Shown piece after piece: positions 8,476-16,330 of a stretch of DNA of 64,000 nucleotides; the first letter of the stretch is position 1; each line of letters begins with the position of its first letter. The DNA comes from Pedobacter zeaxanthinifaciens (GTDB taxonomy: Bacteria; Bacteroidota; Bacteroidia; Sphingobacteriales; Sphingobacteriaceae): assembly GCF_003313335.1 (NCBI RefSeq), contig NZ_QMHP01000006.1, positions 286,776-350,775 of the forward strand. Reading direction: 5' to 3'. The position numbers and the translations under genes are program-made. The notes beneath the pieces are model-generated. The model worked only from the letters and a program-made list of their open reading frames with translations, was not told the DNA's origin and did not search any database.

Positions 8476-9495
8476 ATGAGGTCTAAAATAAATGTTGGCT
8501 TACTGGCCTACGGTATGTCTGGTAAGGTGTTTCATGCACCTTTTATAGCTGCTAACGAGGGGTTTAATTTTGTAGCCGTTACCGAAAGGAATAAAAAACA
8601 AGCTGCGGAAGATTATCCAAACGTGATTAGTTATGATAGTGTTGACGAACTGATTGACGACGAAAGTATTGATCTCATCATCATTAACACCCCAAATTAT
8701 ACGCATTATGAATTTGCAAAAAAGTGTTTGTTGGCGGGTAAACATATTTTGGTTGAAAAACCATTTACGGCAACAACAGCACAGGCTGCAGAACTATTTG
8801 CATTAGCTAAACAGGTTGGAAAAAAGGCTTTAGTTTATCAAAATAGACGGTTTGATAGTGGATTCAAAATCACCAAACAAATTATAGAAAGCGGACAATT
8901 AGGCAAGCTAACGGAGGTTTACTTCAGATTTGACAGATACAGAAATGAAATAGGTCCGAAGTTGTTTAAGGAAGATAGCACTTTTGAAGCTAGCGGCTTA
9001 CAGTATGATTTAGGACCACATTTGATTGATCAAGCAGTGGCTTTATTTGGTAAGCCCGATAGGTTTTATAAGGTACTGGCCTGCAACAGACAAGAAAGCC
9101 AAGTAGATGATTACTTTTTTATTCATTTGGCTTATCCAAATCAGTTGAATGTGTATTTAACTGCAACTTTGCTGGCAGCAGATATTCCAGCGGCTTTTGT
9201 AGTGAACGGATCGATGGGTTCGTTTTCAAAAAATCACGGCGATGTGCAGGAAGCTCAGCTTTTAAAAGGAGTGAAGCCAACCGATGATGGCTACGGTGTG
9301 GAGGCGCAAAACGATGCCGGAAAGTTGACCCTAGTAACTGGCCCTAATGAAAGGAAGGTGGAGGTATTAACATCTCCGAAAGGTAATTATGGAGAATTGT
9401 TCGAAGCCGTTTATCAAACCATAGTTAATGATGTGCCTTATCCAATTACAGAAGATGATGTTATTGCGCAATTGGCAATTTTAGCATCTAAATAA
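8476..9495 (+). CDS. Gfo/Idh/MocA family NAD(P)-dependent oxidoreductase
   Basis: 339 residues. N-terminal Rossmann domain with GLLAYGMSGKVFHAPF, then the family motif EKPF near residue 95 that carries the catalytic-site lysine, and a C-terminal alpha/beta substrate domain containing FRFDRYRNEIGPKLFKE and GPHLIDQAVALFG. Such enzymes oxidise or reduce sugars, inositols and related compounds; the GxSGxxFHxP start resembles the scyllo-inositol/YdgJ-like branch, but the substrate cannot be fixed from sequence. Flanked by unrelated genes. The C-terminus (AQLAILASK) is a little abrupt but in keeping with the family. Confidence 0.88.
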   Translation: MRSKINVGLLAYGMSGKVFHAPFIAANEGFNFVAVTERNKKQAAEDYPNVISYDSVDELIDDESIDLIIINTPNYTHYEFAKKCLLAGKHILVEKPFTATTAQAAELFALAKQVGKKALVYQNRRFDSGFKITKQIIESGQLGKLTEVYFRFDRYRNEIGPKLFKEDSTFEASGLQYDLGPHLIDQAVALFGKPDRFYKVLACNRQESQVDDYFFIHLAYPNQLNVYLTATLLAADIPAAFVVNGSMGSFSKNHGDVQEAQLLKGVKPTDDGYGVEAQNDAGKLTLVTGPNERKVEVLTSPKGNYGELFEAVYQTIVNDVPYPITEDDVIAQLAILASK

Positions 9496-9578
9496 AAATA
9501 CTTTTTCAATAAAAAGTTTGGTTTGCTGTATTAATCGAAATTCGATAGCTAGTTCAATACAGTAGGCATAAATTATTT

Positions 9579-9586
9579 TACTTTTG
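9579..9586 (+). promoter_or_regulatory. Probable -7 box of the hutH promoter
   Basis: TACTTTTG matches TANNTTTG, 20 bases before the hutH ATG. The -33 region has no TTTG at the usual distance. Confidence 0.45.
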
Positions 9587-9606
9587 GGCGACCAAATAAA
9601 ATTCAA

Positions 9607-11094
9607 ATGGCCGTTTATCAAATAGGTGTAAATAGGTTAACTATTGCCTCTGTACAAGAGATAATTAACACTAAGCAGCAAATTCAGCTTTCTGCCGAGG
9701 CTACGGAACGAATTGTTAAGTGTAGACATTACCTCGATGAAAAGTTAAGTAAAACAGAAGAACCGATTTACGGTATCAATACTGGTTTTGGTTATTTACA
9801 AAACGTTAAAGTAGCCGCCAGCCAGCTTACGCAATTACAACACAACTTGCTCTTATCGCATGCTTGTGGTACTGGAGAGGAAGTGCCTAGGCCTATCGTG
9901 AAGTTGATGTTGCTGTTAAAAATTCAGTCGTTAAGTTATGGCCATTCGGCGGTTGCACTAAGTACGGTACAGCGGTTAGTTGATTTTTTTAACCACGATA
10001 TTTTACCTGTGGTTTATACGCAGGGTTCTTTAGGGGCATCAGGTGATTTGGCTCCCCTGGCACATTTGGCTTTGCCGTTAATAGGTGAAGGCGAGGTTTG
10101 GTACAAGGAAGAAAAAGCTCCCAGTGAAAAGCTAAACCAGCAGATGAATTGGCAGCCACTAACTTTGCAGAGCAAGGAAGGCTTGGCGCTGATCAACGGT
10201 ACGCAATTTATGAGTGCTTATGGGGTGTATTGTTTGTTGCAAGCTGAAAATTTGTTGGCATGGGCCGATGCCGTTGCCGCTACTGCCATTGATGCTTTTG
10301 ATTGCCGTATTGATCCGTTTTTGGATTTGAGTCACGTGATTCGTCCGCACAAAGGTCAGCTAACCACAGCTAACAACATTAAGCATTGGTTAAAGGGAAG
10401 TGAATTGATAGCACAGCAAGGCAAGCAAACTCAGGATCCCTATTCGTTTCGTTGCGTACCTCAGGTACATGGCGCAAGTAAGGATAGTGTAGCGTACATC
10501 CAATCTGTTTTTGAAACGGAAATCAATTCAGTTACTGATAATCCCAATGTATTTCCGGATGAAGATTTAATTATCTCCGCAGGGAATTTTCATGGTCAGC
10601 CGCTGGCTTTAACCCTTGATTTTTTATGTATGGCATTGGCCGAAATTGGATCTATCTCGGAACGCCGAACTTTCCAGTTGATTTCGGGCACTAGAGGATT
10701 GCCGCCTTTTTTGGTTAAAGAAGCGGGTTTAAATTCGGGCTTGATGATTACGCAGTACACAGCGGCATCGATTGCTAGCGAAAATAAGCAATTGTGTACG
10801 CCGGCATCTGTAGATAGTATTGTGAGTAGTAACGGACAGGAAGATCATGTGAGCATGGGCGCAAACGCTGCAACCAAATGCTTGCGAGTAGTTGGAAATG
10901 TGGAGCGTATTTTAGCAATAGAATTGATTACTGCTATGCAAGCCTTGGAGCTGCGGAGGCCGTTAAAATCATCACCTAAAATTGAGCAACTCTTAGCAGA
11001 TTTTAGAGCGTTGGTTAAGTTTAATGAGACTGATAGGTTACTGGCGAACGATATTTCTCAAAGTGTTAGTTTTATTAAAGGAAACCGTCCTTAG
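9607..11094 (+). CDS. hutH: Histidine ammonia-lyase
   Basis: 495 residues. Removes ammonia from L-histidine to give urocanate, the first step of histidine degradation. The Ala-Ser-Gly triad that cyclises to the MIO electrophile is at residues 144-146 in GSLGASGDLAPLAHLALPLIG. Other family marks are YGINTGFG near 55, SVTDNPNVF near 310 and the C-terminal SSNGQEDHVSMGANAA. Aromatic amino-acid ammonia lyases share the fold; the HDxQ/CGTGEEV region and GQEDHVSM favour histidine. It is alone here: hutU lies about 40 kb away on the other strand and hutI/hutG are not in the window. Confidence 0.92.
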   Translation: MAVYQIGVNRLTIASVQEIINTKQQIQLSAEATERIVKCRHYLDEKLSKTEEPIYGINTGFGYLQNVKVAASQLTQLQHNLLLSHACGTGEEVPRPIVKLMLLLKIQSLSYGHSAVALSTVQRLVDFFNHDILPVVYTQGSLGASGDLAPLAHLALPLIGEGEVWYKEEKAPSEKLNQQMNWQPLTLQSKEGLALINGTQFMSAYGVYCLLQAENLLAWADAVAATAIDAFDCRIDPFLDLSHVIRPHKGQLTTANNIKHWLKGSELIAQQGKQTQDPYSFRCVPQVHGASKDSVAYIQSVFETEINSVTDNPNVFPDEDLIISAGNFHGQPLALTLDFLCMALAEIGSISERRTFQLISGTRGLPPFLVKEAGLNSGLMITQYTAASIASENKQLCTPASVDSIVSSNGQEDHVSMGANAATKCLRVVGNVERILAIELITAMQALELRRPLKSSPKIEQLLADFRALVKFNETDRLLANDISQSVSFIKGNRP

Positions 11095-11339
11095 GTTTAA
11101 TCAATATCAACTTTGCGATTCGCTTTACTTTGCCATAAAAGAAAAACTCTTAGTTATCGTTGTCCAGAACTTATTTATGGCACATAAAGCACTTATTGGG
11201 TTGAAGAGATTCTAGAATGAATTATGATGACGTGCTTGGTTGGGTTATTTCCGTTCTCAGAGATTTGCGATCTAGGATTGGAACGTCAGATGAAATTATT
11301 TAAATCAAAAAAAATTTTCATATTTGAAGAAAAACGCTC

Positions 11340-12176
11340 ATGAAGAGATATTTATACGTCCTGCTGTTTCTGAATATCTTGAGTTCTTGTAAAAAGGAAC
11401 AATTAGTAGATGACCCTATATCTACGTCCACATTTGGTCCAGACTGTATTCTGCAAAAAAGGCAAACTGCTTTTCATATTGGTATCGCTCTTTATCGAAG
11501 TCAAGGTAAATACAAAGGAAGCGAAGAAATTTCTCTTAACGTAGCCGGAGTCACGGCCAAATTATTAAAGCGTTATGTTGATAATGAACGAATAATGATG
11601 TTATTCGAAGTTCCTGGAATTAACATAACGGGTGATCATAAATTGATTTTTAATTACAGCATCGGGGCTAGCAAATCTAGTGTTGAGAGAACAGTTAGAG
11701 TAGTTAATGATTTTTTACCTGCATCTATTTGGCCTAAATTGGACGATGTATATGTTAGGAGCCACAATTTTTTAATATCTGTATATCAGTCTTACGATTT
11801 TGACTTTAATCCACCAGCCAGCATTTCCTTGGGAAATAGCATGAAAACAGGCTATGCTTTAGATATTGGCGAGTATCGGACAAATTTCTATAGCTCGCCC
11901 AAAGTCTACGTGGGTAAAGAATTTATACCAGGTTTAAATGGTGTTTACCAAACTTACTACGAAAATGGTCTATTAAAGGAAATAAATGTAATGATTGCAG
12001 ACACTTTTAGAGATCCGTTTTTTAGTATAACGGAATTAAAAAATGAATTAATTAAATTGTATGGATCGCCTACGCAATCTGGTGGTAAAACAATTTATAG
12101 GTCTGGCAACTTTGATATCGCCTTTGATGACTATTATTATAGATACATTACTGCCACAGTAACCAAGGCAAGATAA
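11340..12176 (+). CDS. Lipoprotein of unknown function, paralogue of the next gene
   Basis: 278 residues. A lipoprotein signal ends at LSSCKKE, so the protein should be anchored in the periplasmic or outer membrane. Residues about 30-115 look like an all-beta Ig-like (IPT/TIG-like) domain ending with RTVRVVNDF; the rest is rich in tyrosine with GEYRTNFYSS, PGLNGVYQTYYENG and LIKLYGSP. The following gene has the same length and the same order of motifs, so the pair arose by tandem duplication. No catalytic motif is visible and no polysaccharide-locus partner adjoins. Cell-surface binding is only a guess. Confidence 0.8.
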   Translation: MKRYLYVLLFLNILSSCKKEQLVDDPISTSTFGPDCILQKRQTAFHIGIALYRSQGKYKGSEEISLNVAGVTAKLLKRYVDNERIMMLFEVPGINITGDHKLIFNYSIGASKSSVERTVRVVNDFLPASIWPKLDDVYVRSHNFLISVYQSYDFDFNPPASISLGNSMKTGYALDIGEYRTNFYSSPKVYVGKEFIPGLNGVYQTYYENGLLKEINVMIADTFRDPFFSITELKNELIKLYGSPTQSGGKTIYRSGNFDIAFDDYYYRYITATVTKAR

Positions 12177-12224
12177 ATTAGATTATTGTAGCATTGTCAA
12201 TGATCATTAACCGTAACTCAAATT

Positions 12225-13061
12225 ATGAATAATTACACGCTCCTTTTACTCCTGTGCTTTGCGTTTGCTTCATGTTCGAAAAATGAAGGTGTTACACCTG
12301 AGAATATCGATGTAAAAAGAGTTGTTTTTTCTACAGACCGTATTGTGCAGAAAGTGGGCAAGCCCTTCAAATTAGGGATATGGATAGAAAATAGCTTTTA
12401 TACTGGCGAAGAAAACTTCTCGTTAACTGTAAATGGAATCGAAGCGAAAACATTTAAACTTAAAGACGGTGGTGAATTCTTCATAATGTTTGATGTTCAA
12501 GCGATAGAAAAAGCAGGCGATTACAATGCGATTTTTACTTTTAAAAAAGGTGCTAGTAGTCTTACTGTAGAGAAAAAAATTAGGGTAGTTGATGACTATA
12601 CCTTACTTGAACTTTGGAATAAGTTGGATATAGCTTATGTAAAAGAAAATCAGTTTTTTTTGCTTCTTTATAAATCAGGCAGTTTTTGGTTCGAAACGCC
12701 TATGGAGGTGATGTTGGCCACCAATACCATTAAAGGAACGCAGTTTGGCGTAGGTGAATATAGGTCTGTTTTTGCAGGTTCAAAAAGTATATTGGCAAGT
12801 AATACACTTGTTGATGGGTTGAATGGAAGTTATCATGTTTACTATCAAGATGAGAAAGTAAAGGAAATAAGAGTTTTTTATGGCGATGCTTATAATATTT
12901 CCGAAATTAATGTTGAGGAAATATTCGCTGAAATGACTCGACTTTATGGTCAACCTACATTAGCGAGCAGCTCATCGAAACTATACAGAATTGGGGCGTT
13001 TGATGTTGAAGTTAGATACACCCTTCCTTTAATGCAGGCGATCATCAAGAAAGTAAGATAA
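12225..13061 (+). CDS. Lipoprotein of unknown function, paralogue of the previous gene
   Basis: 278 residues with lipobox FASCSKN. It aligns end to end with the upstream gene: KKIRVVDDY matches RTVRVVNDF, LWNKLDIAYVKENQFFLLLYKSGSF matches the WPKLDDVYVRSHNFLISVYQSYDF region, GEYRSVFAGSK matches GEYRTNFYSSPK, and DGLNGSYHVYYQDEKVKEI matches PGLNGVYQTYYENGLLKEI. By eye identity is roughly a third, so the duplication is not recent. The 48-base gap suggests co-transcription. Unknown role; the Ig-like N-terminal half suggests binding rather than catalysis. Confidence 0.8.
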   Translation: MNNYTLLLLLCFAFASCSKNEGVTPENIDVKRVVFSTDRIVQKVGKPFKLGIWIENSFYTGEENFSLTVNGIEAKTFKLKDGGEFFIMFDVQAIEKAGDYNAIFTFKKGASSLTVEKKIRVVDDYTLLELWNKLDIAYVKENQFFLLLYKSGSFWFETPMEVMLATNTIKGTQFGVGEYRSVFAGSKSILASNTLVDGLNGSYHVYYQDEKVKEIRVFYGDAYNISEINVEEIFAEMTRLYGQPTLASSSSKLYRIGAFDVEVRYTLPLMQAIIKKVR

Positions 13062-13121
13062 TGACTAAACGATTGCATCTCGGCCTACTACTTTCCTTTA
13101 ATATTTAATTGTCGACTTTAC

Positions 13122-13175
13122 CTGCGGATTTAAAATCCTCATATAAATGCTTCTGGATTGCAAATCCGCAGAAGC
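13122..13175. repeat. Nested inverted repeats
   Basis: CTGCGGATTT at 13122-13131 pairs with AAATCCGCAG at 13162-13171, and GCTTCTG at 13149-13155 pairs with CAGAAGC at 13169-13175. The two pairings exclude each other, which gives two alternative hairpins in the gene-free stretch 13062-13518. No coding region is seen in that stretch. Confidence 0.5.
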
Positions 13176-13194
13176 TATAATTTTACTTTCATTA

Positions 13195-13238
13195 GCTTTG
13201 ACAAACCTCTAGTAAGTTGAGTAGAGGTTTGTCAAAGC
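13195..13238. repeat. Perfect 17-bp stem with 10-base loop
   Basis: The 17 bases at 13195-13211 (GCTTTGACAAACCTCTA) are exactly complementary to 13222-13238. No T-run follows in either direction and the nearest gene end is more than 130 bases away, so this is a palindromic repeat more than a terminator. Confidence 0.75.
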
Positions 13239-13300
13239 TTGCCATTAGCACAGGTTTTTATTAATTAAACCTGATTGAAGTGGAAATACTTTTTGCTGCG

Positions 13301-13325
13301 TCATTTCGAACGTAGAGAGAAATCT
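13301..13325. repeat. TCATTTCGAACGNAG-type dispersed repeat
   Basis: TCATTTCGAACGTAGAGAGAAATCT resembles the TCATTCCGAC...AGGAATCT core of the units at 48610-48736 and 60195-60320 and a string common between genes in Bacteroidota. Short and single here. Confidence 0.45.
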
Positions 13326-13518
13326 GTATGATAGTAGCATTTAGCCTAGAGATGTCTCACTATGTTTGACATCACGGTAAACGGAATACAAAAAAGATTG
13401 AAACGAAAAGCAGGGCTTTCGGATCCGAAGCACCATTGCAATTGCTTTTCAAATTATCAATGTTAGCAGTTATAACTTATCACCTAAAACGGAAATCCAA
13501 AATTTTCTACGCCAACTA

Positions 13519-13549
13519 TTTGGTAATTAAACAAATCTCCCTATCTTTG
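13519..13549 (+). promoter_or_regulatory. Promoter of the rplM-rpsI-rpsB-tsf block
   Basis: TTTGG at 13519-13523 and TATCTTTG at 13542-13549 are separated by 18 bases: a near-perfect Bacteroidota promoter (-33 TTTG, -7 TANNTTTG). The leader to the rplM start is about 50 bases and contains a small TCCC...GGGA hairpin at 13552-13570, which could be part of a ribosomal-protein leader, though that is speculative. Confidence 0.85.
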
Positions 13550-13604
13550 CAGTCCCTAAAAAACTGGGGAATTATATATTTTTTAACAAATTAAATAAAA
13601 GCAA

Positions 13605-14048
13605 GTGAATACGTTAAGTTACAAAACTGTCTCTGCGAATGCTAAAACCGTTAACAAACAATGGGTTGTAGTTGATGCTGAAGGAGAGATTTTGGGGCGC
13701 TTGTCTTCTAAAATTGCAATGATTATTAGAGGAAAAAACAAGCCTGAGTATACCCCACACGTAGACTGCGGTGATAACGTAATTGTTATTAATGCAGACA
13801 AAGTTAAGTTGACAGGCAGCAAAATGGTTGATAAAACCTATGTACGCTACACTGGTTATCCAGGTGGTCAGCGTTTCATTTCTCCAAAAGAGTTGTTGGC
13901 AAAACACCCTGAGCGTGTGGTAGAGAAAGCAGTGCGTGGTATGTTACCTAAAACCAAATTAGGCAAAAAGTTATATACTAACTTATTTGTTTATGCTGGT
14001 ACTGAGCATCCTCATGCGGCACAATCGCCAAAAACCATTAAACTTTAA
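13605..14048 (+). CDS. rplM: 50S ribosomal protein L13
   Basis: 147 residues matching L13 throughout: VVVDAEGEILGRLSSKIA near the start, RGKNKPEYTPHVDCGDNVIVINADKVKLTG, then the signature block YPGGQRFISPKELLAKHPERVVEKAVRGMLPKTKLGK and the C-terminal YAGTEHPHAAQ. L13 is an early 23S rRNA-binding protein of the large subunit. The start codon is GTG at 13605; no ATG is available in a sensible place. First gene after a strong promoter and followed at 22 bases by rpsI, the partner universally found behind rplM. Confidence 0.98.
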   Translation: MNTLSYKTVSANAKTVNKQWVVVDAEGEILGRLSSKIAMIIRGKNKPEYTPHVDCGDNVIVINADKVKLTGSKMVDKTYVRYTGYPGGQRFISPKELLAKHPERVVEKAVRGMLPKTKLGKKLYTNLFVYAGTEHPHAAQSPKTIKL

Positions 14049-14070
14049 TTAAAAGTAAAAGAGAAAAGAA

Positions 14071-14457
14071 ATGTCAACAACAAATACTTCTGGTAGAAGA
14101 AAAACTGCAGTTGCTCGTATCTATTTAAAAGATGGCAACGGTGCTGTTACCGTAAATGGTAAAGATTATAAAGTATATTTCCCAACCCTACCTTTACAAT
14201 ACATTGTTAACCAAGCTTTCGAAGTTGCGGAAGTTGCTGGTAGATATGATGTACAAGTAAACGTAGCTGGTGGTGGTGTTAAAGGACAAGCTGAGGCTGT
14301 TCGTTTAGCAATTGCTAAAGCTATTGTTGAATTAGATGCTGAGAAAAAATCTGCGTTACGTGCTAAAGGTTTAATGACCCGTGACATGCGTATGGTTGAG
14401 CGTAAGAAACCAGGACGTGCGAAAGCTCGTAAGAGATTCCAATTCAGTAAACGTTAA
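14071..14457 (+). CDS. rpsI: 30S ribosomal protein S9
   Basis: 128 residues. N-terminal SGRRKTAVARIYLKDGNG, middle VAGGGVKGQAEAVRLAIAKA and the basic C-terminus GRAKARKRFQFSKR, whose final arginine reaches the decoding centre near the P-site tRNA. Standard length. Sits between rplM and rpsB in one transcript. Confidence 0.98.
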   Translation: MSTTNTSGRRKTAVARIYLKDGNGAVTVNGKDYKVYFPTLPLQYIVNQAFEVAEVAGRYDVQVNVAGGGVKGQAEAVRLAIAKAIVELDAEKKSALRAKGLMTRDMRMVERKKPGRAKARKRFQFSKR

Positions 14458-14461
14458 TCTT

Positions 14462-14467
14462 AAGGAG
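14462..14467 (+). promoter_or_regulatory. Strong Shine-Dalgarno site before rpsB
   Basis: AAGGAG at 14462-14467 lies 8 bases before the rpsB ATG. Bacteroidota genes seldom use such a site and none this good was noticed elsewhere in the window, so rpsB initiation here departs from the local habit. Confidence 0.7.
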
Positions 14468-14475
14468 ACAATACA

Positions 14476-15303
14476 ATGGCAAGAACAACATATCAAGACT
14501 TATTGGATGCAGGTGTACACTTTGGTCACCTTACCCGCAAATGGAATCCAAAAATGGCTCCTTACATTTTCATGGAGCGTAATGGTATCCACATTATAGA
14601 TTTAAACAAAACTTTAGCTAAAACTGAAGAAGCTGCTTCGGCGATTAAACAAATCGTAAAATCTGGTCGTAAGATCTTATTTGTAGCTACAAAAAAACAA
14701 GCTAAAGAAATTGTAGCAGAGCAAGCTAAAAAAGTAAACATGCCTTTCGTAACTGAGCGTTGGTTAGGTGGTATGTTAACTAACTTCGCTACTGTACGTA
14801 AGTCAATCAAGAAGATGTCTAACATCGACAAGATGACTAAAGATGGTACTTATGCTATTCTTTCTAAAAAAGAGCGTTTGATGATCCAACGTGAGCGTAT
14901 CAAATTAGAAAACCTTTTAGGTGGTATTGCTGATTTGAACCGTTTACCTGCGGCCATCTTCTTAATTGACGTGAAGAAAGAACACATTGCTGTTGCTGAA
15001 GCATTGAAATTAAACATTCCTACTTTCGCAATGGTGGATACTAACTCTGATCCTTCAAACATCGATTTCCCTATTCCGGCAAATGATGATGCTACTAAAT
15101 CAATCTCTTTGATTACTGACATCATTGTTAAAGCTATCGAAGAAGGTTTAGATGAGCGTAAACGTGAGAAAGATGAAGAAGCAGAAAAAGAAGCTGTAGC
15201 TGCTAAAGCTGCTGCTGATGCTCCTGAAGCTCCGGCAAAAAAAGCGTCTAAAAAAGAAGCTGCTGAAGTAGAGGCTTCATCTGAAGATAATACAGAAGCT
15301 TAA
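14476..15303 (+). CDS. rpsB: 30S ribosomal protein S2
   Basis: 275 residues. Family landmarks in order: DAGVHFGHLTRKWNPKMAPYIF, IIDLNKT, GRKILFVATKKQAKEIV, RWLGGMLTNFATVRKSI, IVKEHIAVAEALKLNIPTF-type segment, and VDTNSDP. The C-terminal 50 residues are an alanine/glutamate/lysine-rich extension typical of Bacteroidota S2. S2 is a late-assembling small-subunit protein. Followed by tsf, its usual partner, but with an unusual 100-base palindromic spacer. Confidence 0.98.
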   Translation: MARTTYQDLLDAGVHFGHLTRKWNPKMAPYIFMERNGIHIIDLNKTLAKTEEAASAIKQIVKSGRKILFVATKKQAKEIVAEQAKKVNMPFVTERWLGGMLTNFATVRKSIKKMSNIDKMTKDGTYAILSKKERLMIQRERIKLENLLGGIADLNRLPAAIFLIDVKKEHIAVAEALKLNIPTFAMVDTNSDPSNIDFPIPANDDATKSISLITDIIVKAIEEGLDERKREKDEEAEKEAVAAKAAADAPEAPAKKASKKEAAEVEASSEDNTEA

Positions 15304-15306
15304 TTG

Positions 15307-15369
15307 AAGTTGTAAGTTGTGGGTTTTAAGTTATATGTTTAACAGCGTATAACCTATAACTTACAACTT
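15307..15369. repeat. Large palindrome between rpsB and tsf
   Basis: AAGTTGTAAGTT at 15307-15318 is the exact complement of 15358-15369, and inner bases continue to pair with few mismatches (GTGGGTT with AACCTAT, TTATA with TATAA). There is no T-run. It lies within the rpsB-tsf transcript, so it will form a long hairpin in the message. Sequence style suggests an inserted repeat rather than a native regulator. Confidence 0.7.
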
Positions 15370-15405
15370 ATAACATTTTATAGAAAATCAAAACATTAAA
15401 TAAAG

Positions 15406-16251
15406 ATGTCTACAGTACAAATTTCTGCGGCAGATGTAAACAAATTACGTCAACAAACAGGTGCCGGTATGATGGATTGCAAAAAAGCATTAGTAGAAGC
15501 CAATGGCGATTTCGAAGCTGCTGTTGATTTATTGCGTAAAAAAGGCCAAAAAGTATCAGCTGCTCGTTCGGGCAATGCTACTTCTGAAGGTTTAGTATTA
15601 ATCAACGTTTCTGCTGATGGTACCAATGGTAAATTAGTAGCTTTAGCTTGCGAAACTGAACCTGTTTCTAAAGTTGAAGATTTCCGTAACCTAGCTCAAA
15701 CTATTTTAGCTACAGCTGTTGCTAATAATCCTGCTACTGCTGAAGAATTGTTGGCAATTACTTTGGAAGATGGACGTACAGTTGCTGAAACTATCACTGA
15801 ATTAACTGGTAAAATTGGCGAGAAAATCGTTATCCAAGAGTATGCAAACATCTCTGGTGAGCAAGTGGTTTCTTACATCCACTCAAACGGTAAAATGGGT
15901 GTATTAGTTGTATTTGAAGGTGCTAACGGTACAGATATTACTGAAGCTGGTAAAGATGTTGCAATGCAAATTGCTGCAATGAGCCCAATTGCTGTTGATA
16001 AAGATGGCGTTGATGCCGCTACAGTTGAACGTGAAATCGAAATCGCTAAAGATGTAATCCGTCAAGAAGGTAAACCAGAAGAAATGGTTGAGAAAATCGC
16101 TGCTGGTAAATTGAACAAATTCTACAAAGACAGTACTTTATTAAACCAAGAGTTTGTTAAAGACGGTTCTATGGACGTTCGTAAATTCTTGGACAATACT
16201 GTAAAAGGATTAACCGTTACTTCTTTCAAACGTGTACAATTAGGTGCTTAA
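15406..16251 (+). CDS. tsf: Translation elongation factor Ts
   Basis: 281 residues. The N-terminal UBA-like domain has VNKLRQQTGAGMMDCKKALVEANGD and AVDLLRKKG, followed by the core with EGLVLI, LACETEPVSKVEDF (the EF-Tu-contacting TDFV-like region) and AMQIAAMSP. EF-Ts recharges EF-Tu by exchanging GDP for GTP. The C-terminal NQEFVKDGSMDVRKFLD is typical. Ends the rplM block with a clear terminator 24 bases later. Confidence 0.98.
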   Translation: MSTVQISAADVNKLRQQTGAGMMDCKKALVEANGDFEAAVDLLRKKGQKVSAARSGNATSEGLVLINVSADGTNGKLVALACETEPVSKVEDFRNLAQTILATAVANNPATAEELLAITLEDGRTVAETITELTGKIGEKIVIQEYANISGEQVVSYIHSNGKMGVLVVFEGANGTDITEAGKDVAMQIAAMSPIAVDKDGVDAATVEREIEIAKDVIRQEGKPEEMVEKIAAGKLNKFYKDSTLLNQEFVKDGSMDVRKFLDNTVKGLTVTSFKRVQLGA

Positions 16252-16274
16252 TTTTTAAGCCCAAATGAAATATG

Positions 16275-16307
16275 AAATCCCGATTTTACATCGGGATTTT
16301 TTGTTTT
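16275..16307 (+). terminator. Rho-independent terminator after tsf
   Basis: AAATCCCGAT at 16275-16284 pairs with ATCGGGATTT at 16290-16299 around a 5-base loop, followed by TTTTGTTTT. It closes the ribosomal-protein transcript. Confidence 0.92.
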
Positions 16308-16330
16308 ATAACATTTTGGTAAACTTGTAA

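Noticed and set aside
11217..11303. 28-codon frame (MNYDDVLGWVIS...) before the first lipoprotein gene
   Set aside because: Amphipathic but short, without promoter or conserved partner; chance frames of this size are frequent here.
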